Of a stretch of 64,000 nucleotides of DNA, positions 44,319-56,698 are shown piece after piece. Numbering within the stretch: the first letter of the stretch is position 1; each line of letters starts with the position of its first letter. The position numbers and the translations under genes are program-made. The stretch comes from Adenanthera pavonina (Eukaryota; Streptophyta; Magnoliopsida; Fabales; Fabaceae), in the NCBI GenBank assembly GCA_026686845.1, contig JAIVEN010000012.1:22384501-22448500 (forward strand), in the 5' to 3' direction. Below the pieces are notes generated by a model, which was given only the letters and a program-made list of their open reading frames with translations, was not told where the DNA came from and did not search any database.

Positions 44319-44800
44319 TAGGTTTCATATCGTGAAGAACTAGGCACAATAGAGTCAAAACAAATCTTCATATATATATATATATATATATATCGAGGAG
44401 AAATTAGGATGGCCATCATAGATTCTCTAAGAGTGATACGTAGAGAGTAATCGTTGAAGAGAAACCCAACAACATAAGATGTTCAATACAGCTTACGTTG
44501 ATATAACTTTTCTTCTTTTTCCATTGTCAGTTCGATGAGAGAGAAGAATAAATAAAAGCCAAGAGAAGTGCTCTAAAATGCGGAGAGGTAGTTTACCTGC
44601 TTCCAGAATTGTGTAGGAGTCTCCGATGAATCAGTGACATGCGGCGGGACAAAGAGAGAACAGAGAAGAGATGATTAGAGGGAGAAGGAAGGATTTTGAA
44701 TCTTTATACAAGAAAAAAGAGGCGAGAGGAGAGAGAGATTAGAGGGAAAGGAAGCATTTTGAACTTTTTATATTATATTATATTTTATTGTGGAAGAAGA
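44319..44800 (-). promoter_or_regulatory. Upstream region and possible 5'UTR exon of the FBW2-like pseudogene
   Basis: On the minus strand, AATTCTGGAAGCAG at about 44613-44600 is followed by GTAAACTACC, a splice donor. This fits a non-coding first exon whose intron now contains the copia element and would join near the FBW2 coding exon at 39280. A (TA)n run lies at 44371-44393. Confidence 0.35.
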
Positions 44801-44810
44801 GAGGTGCGGG

Positions 44811-45371
44811 CCAGGTTATCAAAACTGGACCGGACCGGCCGACTCGATGGATCGGACTGAGAACTGGTGCTTGGTCTGGTCTGGTCATATTACAGAACCG
44901 GTACTCTTCAAAACCGATGAAACCGGCCTTGAATCGGTAGAACCAGTCTTGTATTATTATTTTTTTTAATTTTTTTAAAATATTTTTTTTATTTTTAAGA
45001 TAAAATAACATCATTTTTAGTACAAAATATGTTTTCTTTATATATTATAATATTATATAAGCATTATTATGATATATAACTATCAAAAATTATATATTTA
45101 CTTAATAAATAATAGATTATTAATTTATTATTTTGAACTCAAAATATGATTACAGATAAATATTAACTTATTAAATTAAAATATTGAGTTATGAAACGTA
45201 TTAATAATTTATTTGTGATGAATAATAGATTGATAATTCAATATTATTTAGTTTGAGACTTTAATTAAGTTATGAAATTTATTTAAACTTACCGATCCAA
45301 CCCTAGTTCGACCTCGGTGAACCATTGAACCTTGAACCAGTGTCTTGTCCGGTTTGGTTCTGACAACATTG
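44811..45371. mobile_element. CCGGTT-type hAT-like MITE with 8-base duplication
   Basis: The left end CCAGGTTATCAAAACTGGAC and the right end, read on the opposite strand (CAATGTTGTCAGAACCAAAC), are inverted relatives. The flanks GGTGCGGG (44803-44810) and GGTGTGGG (45372-45379) match at 7 of 8, as for hAT insertions. Subterminal GAACCGGT/AACCGG words match the family at 4481-5896. The interior is AT-rich and non-coding. Confidence 0.7.
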
Positions 45372-45459
45372 GGTGTGGGTGAACTCGAAGATGCTATTTC
45401 GCCGGATGAAATGGGGCTTTTTTTGTTATGAAAAAACAAATTCCAACTTTAATGGATGG

Positions 45460-47640
45460 CTAGGATTTCATTATAGTAACAATGTAGATCATTCATGTCA
45501 GGTTTTTTTGAGTCAAATATAAAAGAAAATTACCAAAACATGTGCCAAAATATAATAGACAAAGTTAATTGGAAGCAATGTGATTTGTATCTCCATATAT
45601 AAGTCAACCTGTGGTTACACGGCTTAATAATTAATTGTTTGATTTAATTTTTTTAGGAAAACAAATCCAATGTGAAAATATATTACACTGCACAAAAAAA
45701 TATATATTACAAAGTGCATTAATAAAATAAATAAATACATTTACTAAAATTAATATTTTACATGAGACTTAATATATCATTATGTTAAAAATTAAAAAAA
45801 GTGGGGACAATTGGGTTTTGGGACAAAAAAATGAAGATATTTGGTTTTTGGCACCAAAACTCAAATATCTTTATTTTCTAGTTCCAAAACCTAATTACCC
45901 AAAAAAAATGGTGGCTTAAAAAATTTATATTTTAATTTTACTCGGTCAAATCGATCAAGAATTTGGTTAGAAGTTCTGACCAAATTAGACAATAAGAAAA
46001 AGTGACTCCATAATTATATAAAGTAAATAAGTCTTATGAAAGGCTATTTGACTTTTTCACTTTTATTTTTCTTTTAAAAATAAAATATTAACTTAAAAAA
46101 TTAAGTTAAAATTCAATAAATAATTGCAAAAAATAAAAAAACTATAAATTATGATTAATTAAATTATATTAGACAAAGAATATTATATCAATAAAATATT
46201 ACACTAAATAGAAAAAAACTATATTACAAATTGCATTACTAAAAAAATAAATATAGTTACTAAAATTAATATTTCACCTGAGATGGAAACTAAATGGAAC
46301 TAGAGGGCTTACATAGAAGAAAAATAAAATAATGCTACACAAACTAAATACTATAATTAGTTAGATGTACAATTCAATTATATTTACTTATGCAAAACTT
46401 GATGAAAATTAATTAAGAGGAAAATAAGTACCAACGTAAAAAGAAAAGTTCTAACGTAAAATGAAGTTGTGGTAATAAAACCTAAAACACACAAAAAGTT
46501 AACGAAAATTAGAGAATGATGATGGAAGTGTAGAAAGAAAGAACGTAGCATCAATATAGAAGTGAAGGAGTTGAAAAATTGAAACAAAAACAATAAGAAA
46601 ACAATTTTTTAAAAAAACTAAAGAAGCCGAATAGCTATTTATTCGACTTCTTCACTTTACTTTTTTATAAAAATGATGTCTATTAGGTAGGTATTCGAAT
46701 TCTTTTCTCTCCTTTTAAAAAAAGTTTATTCAAGAAGTCGGATACTTCTTATTTGGCTTCTTCATTATTATTATTTTTTTTAAATTTCGGTTGCTCATAT
46801 AGATTGGATGTTGCATGGAGAGATTCTCTGCTTTTGCATGCAACTTTAATGTGATATTTGAATGTTAAAAAAATAAAACACGTGTATACAATATAAGTAT
46901 AGGGAATGAGAAAATTTGGAATAAGACTTATACAAATATAGTTAATTATTAATCAATATTTGTTAGACTTTTAATTAAATTCATATCTTCTTAATGATTA
47001 TTTAACAGAAAAAAGATAAAATTAGATCTCTATAAAAAAATATTTCCTACAAAGGATCTTATTTGAAAATAGTAAAAGCTCATTTAAACATGGTAGAAAA
47101 TTCATTTGAGTATAGTATGAAACTCACTTAGGCATGGAAATATTTTTTTATGGGGGCTCCAAATCGTCTTTTTCCTTGATTCAACAGTAATAATGGTCCA
47201 ATATTCTTTATTTAGTATTTGTTAATAAATTTTTACTAATAACTATTTTTTAATAATATATCAATTATTAGTAATTTACATTCTCTCCAGTTCCATTCAT
47301 AAGGTATTATCTAAAATATTTGTTTATTTCTATTTATAAGTTGTAGTGTCTGACTTTCATATGAATTTCCTATTTTATCCTTAATAACTTTATTTTCTTG
47401 TAAATTATTCTCTATTTTAACACACTCTCTTTCCCCACATAATTATTATTACTTGACTTAGGAGTAAGAGTAAAATTGGAAACTTATTTTAATTTTTTAT
47501 AAATTTAAGAGTATAATTAACTTTTTTTAATACTTAACACTGGTTAACAATATTTTATAAATAGATCTAAAAGGAATATTTGTTATAATTTATTTGGGGG
47601 TAAAGGTCAGTTCAATTAATTAAAAAAAAAAAAAAGAAGC
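45460..47640. other. AT-rich repeat DNA with internal direct repeat and hairpins
   Basis: No gene. About 95 bases at 45679-45772 recur at 46193-46283 (shared TTACTAAAATTAATATTT, TATATTACAAA.TGCATTA). Two strong hairpins lie at 45960-45986 and 46622-46651. Around 47280-47590 there is sequence resembling a Stowaway-like end (TTCTCTCCAGTTCCATTCAT) but a mate was not confirmed. Confidence 0.5.
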
Positions 47641-48553
47641 GTCTTTGGATGCCGCACCAAGAATTTCCTTTTTTAAAAAAGAACAAATGCAAAATTGCAT
47701 GGATGTCGGCTTTTGATAAAGCAGGTCAGCTTGGTTTTCTAAAAAATTAAAATAAAATAAAATAAAACAAAATAATTAACAAGTCACATAACTAGCAGGT
47801 CAACTTATATATCAGGATACGAAATGCATTGTCTCCAATTAACTTTGTTAATTTATTTTGGTAAATAAAGTCTGATATATATTACATTAAGGTAATTTTT
47901 TTAATATTTTTATTATATTTAACTCAAAAAACCATTCTATGTTTTGCTTGCTTTGCTTTTTTTTTTTTTAAATTTTTTTGTCACTTTTTCTTTTTCTTTT
48001 AATAATAACTAGTAGTGCACTCGTGTGATGCACGGAATACTTTAGAAATAAATTTTGTAAAATATATTTGATGTAAAACATCATTAATGATATTATTAGT
48101 ATACATAACAAATAAGTTTTTATTTGGATTATAATGTATTTTTTGATAGATTTAATAAGTAAAATTATCATTTTTAGTTCCTGTGTAATTAGTTAAATAT
48201 GACTTATATTTTGGATCAGATGAAATATCTTTTTAGTACGTCGAAAATCTTATAAGCACAGGAATTCGTGGATTTGAATTCTTTCACTTACAGATACTAA
48301 TGTACCATCACCTGTGACAATTAATTCATTATTAAACTCTTGCATTTATCTATTATTTTCTATTAACGGGATGGGAGTAGCTCTTTCTTTTTTTTTGTGT
48401 CAAGAGTTTGTAATGCTTCTATATATTCAATGAATTTAATTGTCACAAAAATTATATTTTCTCATACTTCTCAAGTATAATAGATAATAATTGAAAGGAG
48501 TTTTTCCCACTTTTCCTTCAAAGGGGAGATCTACAAAATTTGACTTATATAAT

Positions 48554-49182
48554 TTTAGATCTGAGAAAACAGACTTCAACCTGCAGGATGACCCGTTTTA
48601 TGGTGGTCTTGAGTTGAGAAAAATAGAGGTCATATTGAAGTGATCTTTTTTTGGCCCGGACCTCCAAACCCGCAGGTTAGCCCACTTGGACCCTTTTTTT
48701 TTTTTTTGCTTTAACTCCCTTTTTTTCTCATTCTCAAAGAAGATACAATGCTTCATGAATCATGAAGCATGATAATGAATAAACATGAGTTTGAATTGTA
48801 ATTATATGATAGTTGGTGGTAGTTGAATGTTAAATTGTTGAATTGTGATACTTAGATGATTAATATGTATTAATGTATTTTAGTAAATTGTTTGTATGTT
48901 ATTATGGCTATATGTGATTAATATACAAATAGTATTTCTAGTTTGATTATGAACTAAATAGATTATTTATTTAGGGTATTATTCAATTTCAAATGCCAAT
49001 TTTTTTAAATATATATATAATTATAAATACATATGAAATGTGGCCCGCTTGCCCACCATAGCAGTACTGAGGTTGAGAAATTTCAACCCACTATGAACGG
49101 GTCAACCCGCCTCCGCCTAGCTTTGTGGCCAGCCTGTGGTGGGTCAGTCCGTTTGGGGCGGGCTGACCCGTTTTGACAGTTC
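48554..49182. mobile_element. hAT-like MITE with perfect TATATAAT duplication
   Basis: TATATAAT flanks both sides (48546-48553 and 49183-49190). The right end, read on the opposite strand, is AGAACTGTCAAAACGGGTCA; the left end AGATCTGAGAAAACAGACTT is its degenerate counterpart. Subterminal GGCCCG/GACCCG/GGGTCA words are frequent, as in plant hAT elements. Non-coding. Confidence 0.65.
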
Positions 49183-49190
49183 TATATAAT

Positions 49191-51290
49191 TTGAAAGCAT
49201 TTCTCAAGTGTTAATTAAGACATTTAAAGTAAAACTTCCTTTCAATAACAATGTCATCTCATATAAAAATAATGAATAAACTAACGAGTTAGATAAATGA
49301 TCAGAACTATCTTATTTTATGTTACATATTGAATCTTTATTTATTACCATAACTTATTCAACCTGTAATTTATAATGTGTCACCCATAATTTATAATGTG
49401 TTTAGCCATTTAACCCTAATTCATAATGGGTTGATTTATTCCACCCATTGCAATGAATTGATTATATATTAATTTATATATATATGCTACTAAGAATTTG
49501 TAGTGTTCAATATTTAAATAAAATTCTTAAATTATTCAATTTGATTGTTGACAATGATTCAAACTTTAATTCAAAACTGAACAAAAGTAAAATAAAATGA
49601 CTTTCAATATAAGCTTACTCCAATTTAAAATTCATTATTTTAATTAAGCAAAGTATGTCCACTTCAATATAATATAATCAATTAAATAAACTTTAACATT
49701 TTAATATAAATAAAAGCTTATTTTATTAGTTTGGATATTATACAAACAAATTCCATAATTAACATACGTATATAATTTTTTTTTGTTATCAATTTCAAAT
49801 CAATTAAATAAATTTTGATATTAAATTTATTAAATAGTTTTCAATATTTTATAACCATTCAATGATTGTGATTCTTAATTACTTAAGATGATAATAATTT
49901 TTTTATTAATTTTTCAGTTTGAAATTAATTCCCTATACTTTTGAAAGTTTCACCGTATCATAGTTGATGTGATTATGTTACATAATTTTTTTTTTGTTTT
50001 TTAAAATGTCAATTTTGAAATTGATATGTTATAATTTTATAAATTTAATCTATAACCTAATATTTCTCGAAATGCAAACTAAATTTTTGTTTAGCGATCT
50101 CTCTCCCTCATCCACTTTATTTTGAAGATCCAGTCATTCTTCTCTTCTTTATGATGGCTTGCATTCTGATTAAGAACATCTACTGCTAGGAAAGAATCAA
50201 AATCTAGAAACAAATGGAATTAAAAATTGCTTTTCAAATTGATAACGTGGCTACATCTGCATTTGAGGATTATTAGCTTATCATCATAAGTGTTAGAATA
50301 GAACCGAGGATTCTAGTAGCATTAGTCATTTAGATTAGAAACTTGAAAAAATCAAACACATAAATTTTTATCTACAATTTCAACAAAGAATTGTAAGGAT
50401 AATTTCATGATATAAATTTAATCACAAATAATTAATAAATATTGACGTCAAACAAATAAATTTAATTAATCCCATTAAATAGAATCCCAAATTTGATTAA
50501 ATAGATATCAATTTGAGAAACTAATAAGGTGTCTACTATAGTCTAATTTATATAATAATGGAATACTTATAAAATTTGTGTGTAAAATGTAAATCATTAA
50601 TTTTATTAGCAATAGACAAGCAATGATTATTTTTTTCAAAATTAATGACTGTAATACAATATTAATTGATTAATTCAATTGGAATCAATTGCTTTATATA
50701 CAATGGATTTGAAATTTGAATTATTGGTAAGCTGTATGAAATCAAATAATGAAAAGTAAAAGGTTTAAAGCATTGATTTAATTGATAATGGATCAAAAGA
50801 CAATGGAAACAATAAATAATAATTTGATATCATATATTGGAATTAGATCAAAGTAAACATTAAAAAACTATATACAATTAAACAATATTAAAAATTTGCA
50901 ATAATAAGAAGACTGACTCTTGGTTCCACCCATTAGTTAATTTTCTTCACATCCAATGATAAGTAATGAGCAACAGTTACAAGAAAGAACACATGAATGC
51001 AAAATCCATTCACCTTGTTTTCTTGCTAGCTAGCATATTGAAGCAAGAGATTAACTTTTTAATTGATAATGGATCAAAATTATGAATAATAAAATATGTA
51101 TATTGGAAATCTTACAGTTATATATTTACGCCGTTTCTTTTTTTTAATGCCTTTTTTTCTTTATTATTATATAATCGTATGACTGTAATATGATTGCAAA
51201 ATTCCAATCCCCAGTATTAGAGGGATAAAAATTATACAAATACATAACCACATGAATCTAGAAAGTATATTTTTTCATGTATAATTTTTA
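49191..51290. other. AT-rich intergenic DNA, no gene seen
   Basis: No reading frame of interest. Microsatellites begin at the right end, (GT)n at about 51369-51391 and (TA)n at about 51571-51592; the frame at 51292-51636 runs across both and is not a gene. Confidence 0.45.
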
Positions 51291-51567
51291 ATTGAAAAAA
51301 AAGGTTTCCGGTGGGATTGGGGGTGGCAGGAGACACCCCCACCCCCTATTCATCCTTTGTCGCACGTACGTGTGTGTGTGTGTGTGTGTGTATACATATT
51401 ATATTTTCGGTGTGTGCATGTGCCTATGTAAGATACCTATCTGGATAACTTTGTTGGAAGCTCGAGCAGAACAGAGAAATAAGCTTGAGGAAAAATCACG
51501 TGTGTTTGTCTGGGTTTATACCCTGTGCTCTCATCCAATGATACTGATATCTGGTCAACGACTTTTC

Positions 51568-51599
<32 letters not shown>

Positions 51600-51853
51600 A
51601 CATTCTGAAAGTAAAATGGAGAACACTGATCTGTAACATACAAATAACCAAAACACACTGGTCAAAAAACTAGAATTAGTTGCCACAGCACAATAGAAAA
51701 CACCTAGAGAGAGACACGGATAAGGTATTACACCATTATTAATACACAGATCATAAGAGTGATGTTCGATGACGTTTTGATTCTGGAGTATAGGACATAG
51801 CCATACATAACAGATTAAAACAGAAGTGGAAACTTTTGGGGCCAAACGACCCT

Positions 51854-54800
51854 TTAACATTCCTTATACATACTGGTCGACTCAGCTTCAGACCAGGAGT
51901 GATCTTGCTCCATTTGCTTCAGATGGTACCCATCCTGATTGTTCTGGTGGACCTCCACCTTGAATTTCTCTTCCTTGTCTCCCCTCTTCACCTTCAGGAG
52001 CAAGTTGAACTTGGCAGAATCATCGATGACCTGTTTAAATATTCAAAGACATCCATCAGCTATGATGCACCAGTGAGTGCTTTGCTACTGAAGAAATGAA
52101 GCACCCTGCTTTCAGAAAATGATTGTTCAGTTTAGCATATGCGCCCCACAACACACCCCCCCCCCCCCAAAAAAAAAAAAAAACACACACACACACACAA
52201 AAACAAAAAAAAAATCATCTGAAAATTAGAGAGAAGTGCAGCTTGCAAAGCTATCTTTAACAACTATAACAGAAGCTTGTTTAAAGTACAGCAGGCAGAC
52301 TGCAGGTTTTCTCTTCCAAAAGGTGTGAATTTGATCCACCAAGTTTACTTCTTTTGAATAGCAGTAGCCATACGAGGCCTGAAATATATATATAGCAATA
52401 GCCTTACATCTCGCACTTGTCAAAGTTTTCTTACTGAAAGTACCAATAAAGCTCAATAACAAGTGCTTAGTGCAACATTCTTGCTAGCAATCCAGCATTA
52501 ATTACCCAGTTCTATCATTTGTTTTGCTGACAAGGTACAATTGTGTCATCATTAAGAATGATTACATGCAAAAGATATGGGTTAAAACCAGAGACAATAA
52601 TCACCTTTCAACTGGCATCATATAAAAGAGCATAAAAGAAATTCTTATTGATCTGAAAAATTTCTAAGTACTTTAATTTAGTAAATTCAATTTGTTATAC
52701 AAGATGGAACTCTTTCTTACCATATATACTCATTATATTGATAAATTCTCCCTGGGTTACAAACAACTTACCGGTGGTCTTCGTTTAGTCTCATACATTT
52801 GCTAAGAGAATAACACTTTAGTATAATCTAAGCAGATTAACATAACGCCAAAAACAACATATGAAGAACGAACTTGCATAAATGTTTTCAGTAAGGTTTC
52901 TACTAAGCAGGCACACAGCAACATGTCTAATATATGGCCAAAGAAAATAAGCCATTGCGAACTTGCCCAAGATGAAAATTAAATCTAAAAGAGTGTTTGA
53001 AAACCAAAAGAGTGACAAATTCTGCTATGATATAATTCTGAGGAATATCAACAAAATTTCTATGCTACTTAAACTGCTTTCAACAAAATTTTATAACCTT
53101 GAATGCTAAGTATCAAATTGCACCCGATGGTACACTTCAACCCAACCATGTGACATGACATTCTAAAAGCAGTACAGCAGATAAGCAATACAAATAAATT
53201 TCAAAGAATACATATAAAGGCACTGACCTCTGCCTTTGCATCAACAACCTCATGAAGCTCATAAGGCAGTAATGAGTTAGACCTCTGCTGGATGGTCTTG
53301 ACAGCATGATTTGCTGCATCCTGAACTTGAGGATCATGCGCTGGCACTGTTTGCCATCCTTGTTTATGGCCATCTGATAACAAAAATAGGATAGCAGCTC
53401 AAGATATCAATTAAACTTGAGGTTCATATGCTCTATATGGGAATCATCAGAAGGTATCAACAACAAGGAGGGCAGACATTATAGAACTATATACCATAAT
53501 TATGATACAAGCTTTCAATCTAGGATCGTCTACATGTCCAAGATGGTTTAATAGGACAAATCAGAGACCTTCATCCTATAAGCCTATTTCTGCATTTTCT
53601 ATGGAGTTATCTTATGTTCAAATAACAGTCCACACAAATCCCCAAAATTTGATGTAATGTTTTTATATAGTGTTGCAATCAATATAAAATCATATATTCC
53701 AATAATTCATGAGAACATGTATCAATTTCATTTTCCCCACTTAAGGCTTCTCCAATGCAAACAACACTTCAACTTCCAAATATTTGTCCTCACTGTATTT
53801 AATCAAAACCAAGATCCAAGATCACTACATCTTAACTATCAATGGCGTTTCCTGATACTGGGAAGAGGGGGTTTGAAATTTTGGGTCATGTTGGTGAAGG
53901 ATGGCCAAGGTTGGCCAACTTTTAAGCCATGCAATGCAATAAATAAAAACATGGCTCCACTCTCCTTGGACTTTATATTAAATGCAAGAACCTTCATCAC
54001 ATTACATATTCGGAATTACAATTATATCATTTTTAACTTTCTGGTACCAAGAAGATATATCTTACTTTCTACCGGATACATATAAAGATAGGGTACAAAT
54101 TACTACTGCATTTCATTGCAGCGCCATTGTAAAATTATGGTTACACTAACAGCTTTTTTAAAATAGGAACATATCAAACACCAGTTTTAGATCGTTAGTC
54201 CACTAATGTTGTTAAGATCTTACATGCATGATTTATAAAAATGGCATACCTCTTTTGACACCAAGGTCTGAACTGGTAAATGCGGGCACATCACCAACAT
54301 GCTTGAACTCTTGAAGTTCTTTAAAGTTCATCCAGGGTTTCACCCAGACCTTGGCTTCATAAAGCTTTCTCTTGCCAGCATCAACGGCCTCAAGAGTAAG
54401 ATGATGCAGGGTACCAGCAACAACCTGTTCCTGTGCCTTCACTACCCTCGCAAACTCCATCAGTGCGTTCTTCAATCAATACCATTCAAAACCATTACTC
54501 AATTCGGTACAAAAAACAAAAGTTTGCCTTTGGTAGAGAATAAATAACAGGAGAGTGAAAAGAGAGCTATTTAAAAAAAAATGTAAGACAACCACAGAGA
54601 GCACAGCAACCCCGCTAATAAGTATGTACATTAAAGCAAAGCGTTTTTTTTTTCTTTTTACAAAAAAAGCACAGATACCGGACCTCACTCACAGCCAACT
54701 ATAATAGGCTCACTAATTCCTCATACTGATTAAGCATATATATACATGCAGGCAGGAAAACTAATACTTCAAGTTTAAGCCTCCAATTTTCTAAATTCAC

Positions 54801-55193
54801 CACACATGAATTGAATTACTCAAGAATCAAACCCGTCAAAGCGAACGAAAAATGAGACACTTTTCCTCCTATTCCTTAAAAAGAAATCAGGCTCATCAAT
54901 CAAGAACCGAAACAAAGAGTGAAAGCCCCCAAGGAAACTCAAGTAAAGGGACAACCAACCTCTTTCTTGTTGTGCTCCTCAACAGCGAAACGTCCAAGGC
55001 CCTCAATGTCGGCGCTGTTCTGAGCACCTCGTGAGTCGCGAATACCTCCAGGCATGGCCATTTCTGAGCGATCGTAATCAGAGCAATCCGCGAGGGATGG
55101 TGGAACACAAAAGAGGACGAAGAAGACGAAGAGAAAAGACAAGGATGGAATCGAAGAAGAAGAGCAAAGACGGGAGGGATTTGCTTCTCTCAT
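51854..55193 (-). CDS. CYS6: Two-domain phytocystatin, secreted (cysteine proteinase inhibitor with legumain-binding tail)
   Basis: Coding exons 55193-54960, 54469-54250, 53373-53228 and 52030-51854, joined by GT-AG introns in matching phase, give 258 residues. An N-terminal signal peptide (SIPSLSFLFVFFVLFCVPPS, residues about 14-33) indicates secretion. The cystatin domain shows the N-terminal GG (MPGGIRD), the alpha-helix signature as EGLGRFAVEEHN (usual LARFAV; here LGRFAV), the first loop QVVAG and the second loop PW (VWVKPWMNF), which together block papain-type proteases. The C-terminal extension carries RSNSLLPYELHEVVDAKAEV, the SNSL motif used by large phytocystatins against legumains, and a second cystatin-like half (VIDDSAKFNLLLKVKRGDKE). 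Length and exon layout fit the plant CYS6/CPI12 group. Start chosen at the only ATG that gives a signal peptide; a later ATG at residue 45 would give a cytosolic form. Confidence 0.93.
52150..52215. repeat. Compound low-complexity tract in the last cystatin intron
   Basis: Runs of C (about 14), A (about 15), (CA)n and A again in succession between exons 3 and 4 of the cystatin gene. Confidence 0.9.
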
Positions 55194-55440
55194 TCGCTTT
55201 CTTGCATAACAAAGAAGGCTTCGGTTTAACGCAGTAACGCAAACGGCGAATCAAGCTCTTCTTGAACTTCTAACGCTTTCTCTCTCTATCTCTACCGATT
55301 TGAGCGCCACGCGTAATTGGGTTTTGACACGCGTCGTGCATTTGCTTCAAGGCGAAACGGCATTGTCGTTTGGGAAACACGCAACGGGAAACAGAATCAC
55401 GGGTGAAACGGAATTGTCGTACGGAATAACATATTTTGTT
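55194..55440 (-). promoter_or_regulatory. Upstream region of the cystatin gene with a repeated 20-base motif
   Basis: GC-richer than its surroundings. GAAACGGCATTGTCGTTTGG (55354-55373) and GAAACGGAATTGTCGTACGG (55405-55424) match at 17 of 20 and lie in the same direction 51 bases apart. Related ACGGCGTCGTTT-like words are common in plant promoters. No TATA box was identified. Confidence 0.4.
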
Positions 55441-56340
55441 AAAAAAAAAAAAGAAGCACATGACAATTGTGACAAAAAATGCAAAACAAAAGTTGTGAGA
55501 ATAAGTGCTAAGTGGTTTTTAAAATATTAAATAATTAATATTTAAACTCATCTAGTACTTCCTTACAAAAGAAAAAAACCATTTGACATGTTGTATATCC
55601 TCCATATGATATATGTTGTAGGATTCTTATTCTTATCTAAGATGAGACTTTGTTTTCAAACTATCTCTAATATCTGTGATGTGGTGGAATTTTCAGTGCT
55701 GGCTTATTTAGATATGACTTCTCTTAGGTGCGATAAGAATGAATTGAGCCGAATTCAATCGAGTATGCATAACGTTAATACTCTAGTTTAGATATGTAAT
55801 AGTAGAGCAAGTAGATCATGGTGGAAGGTTCATTGCAGGTTAGTGATGTCCATTTAGGAGGGCTAGAGGTGCTTTTTGGTGGTTGTGTCGTCAAGTGATT
55901 TAAAGGATTTCAAGTTGAGACTTTTCCTTGCATTGGTTTTGCAAGAGGGTTTTAGAACTACCATGGTTGGTGCAGTCTTATCGAATGTTGTGGCTGGGAT
56001 CAAAAGGATGGCTCAGGGAGCCCCAACCTTGTGGAAGAAGACATTCATTTGGTGGCAAAATATGGAAGATCTTCAATGGCTAATCTTTATGGTGCTAATG
56101 GCAAGGGTTGCTGGTCCTTGGCTTGTGGTTCTTGTATTTTATTTTGCATGTTCTTTTGGTTGGATTTGGCTTGTTATGGTTTGTTGCTGGTGACTTTCTT
56201 GCCGGCAGGGTTTAGGGTTGGTTCAGCAATATTTGTGTTGGTTTTTGTCAGGTCTCTTTAAGGGTAGGGTTTGTTTTTTAAGTATTAGTTTTTGTACTAT
56301 TACTTTTCATTAATACATTTTTTTGTTAAAAAAATTGCAG
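55441..56340. other. Probable retroelement-derived sequence, no gene assigned
   Basis: 55800-56330 has a GT-rich composition on plus and ends TTTCATTAATACATTTTTTTGTT, which resembles the 3' ends of plant LINEs. The frame 55876-56193 is tryptophan- and valine-rich without a domain. I could not name a family. Confidence 0.3.
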
Positions 56341-56698
56341 AGATTGAGAAGAAACAAGTTAAACTCGACTTTTTTGTTATCTTAAAAAAATCCTCAAAAA
56401 TCTCCATGAGATCATGATTCTAACACTTTCATTTTCATAAAAAGGTATTTATAATCAATTAGTTAAGGATTAAAAATGTGGTGAGGTGTGAATAGAGGTC
56501 AATGATTTATACTCTTTTAATTAAAGAGAAGAAGTAGTTACAACCTTTTACCCTATATCTTCCTCTTTATATACACAACCTTCACATGGTTGAAATTTTA
56601 TGCGTAAAACCTTAACCTTATCCGTGATATCAGTATTAATGTTAATTATGGTTTTTCTTTATTTTAGGCACATGAAATTTTATTTGAAAATATTTAAT

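Noticed and set aside
51292..51860. Open frames crossing (GT)n and (TA)n microsatellites, both strands
   Set aside because: Translated microsatellites (runs of VCVCV and YIYIY); no homology, adjacent to the 3' end of the cystatin gene.
55876..56261. Two overlapping plus-strand frames rich in Trp, Val and Phe
   Set aside because: No recognised domain; the 3' end of the stretch looks like a LINE tail, so a host gene is unlikely.
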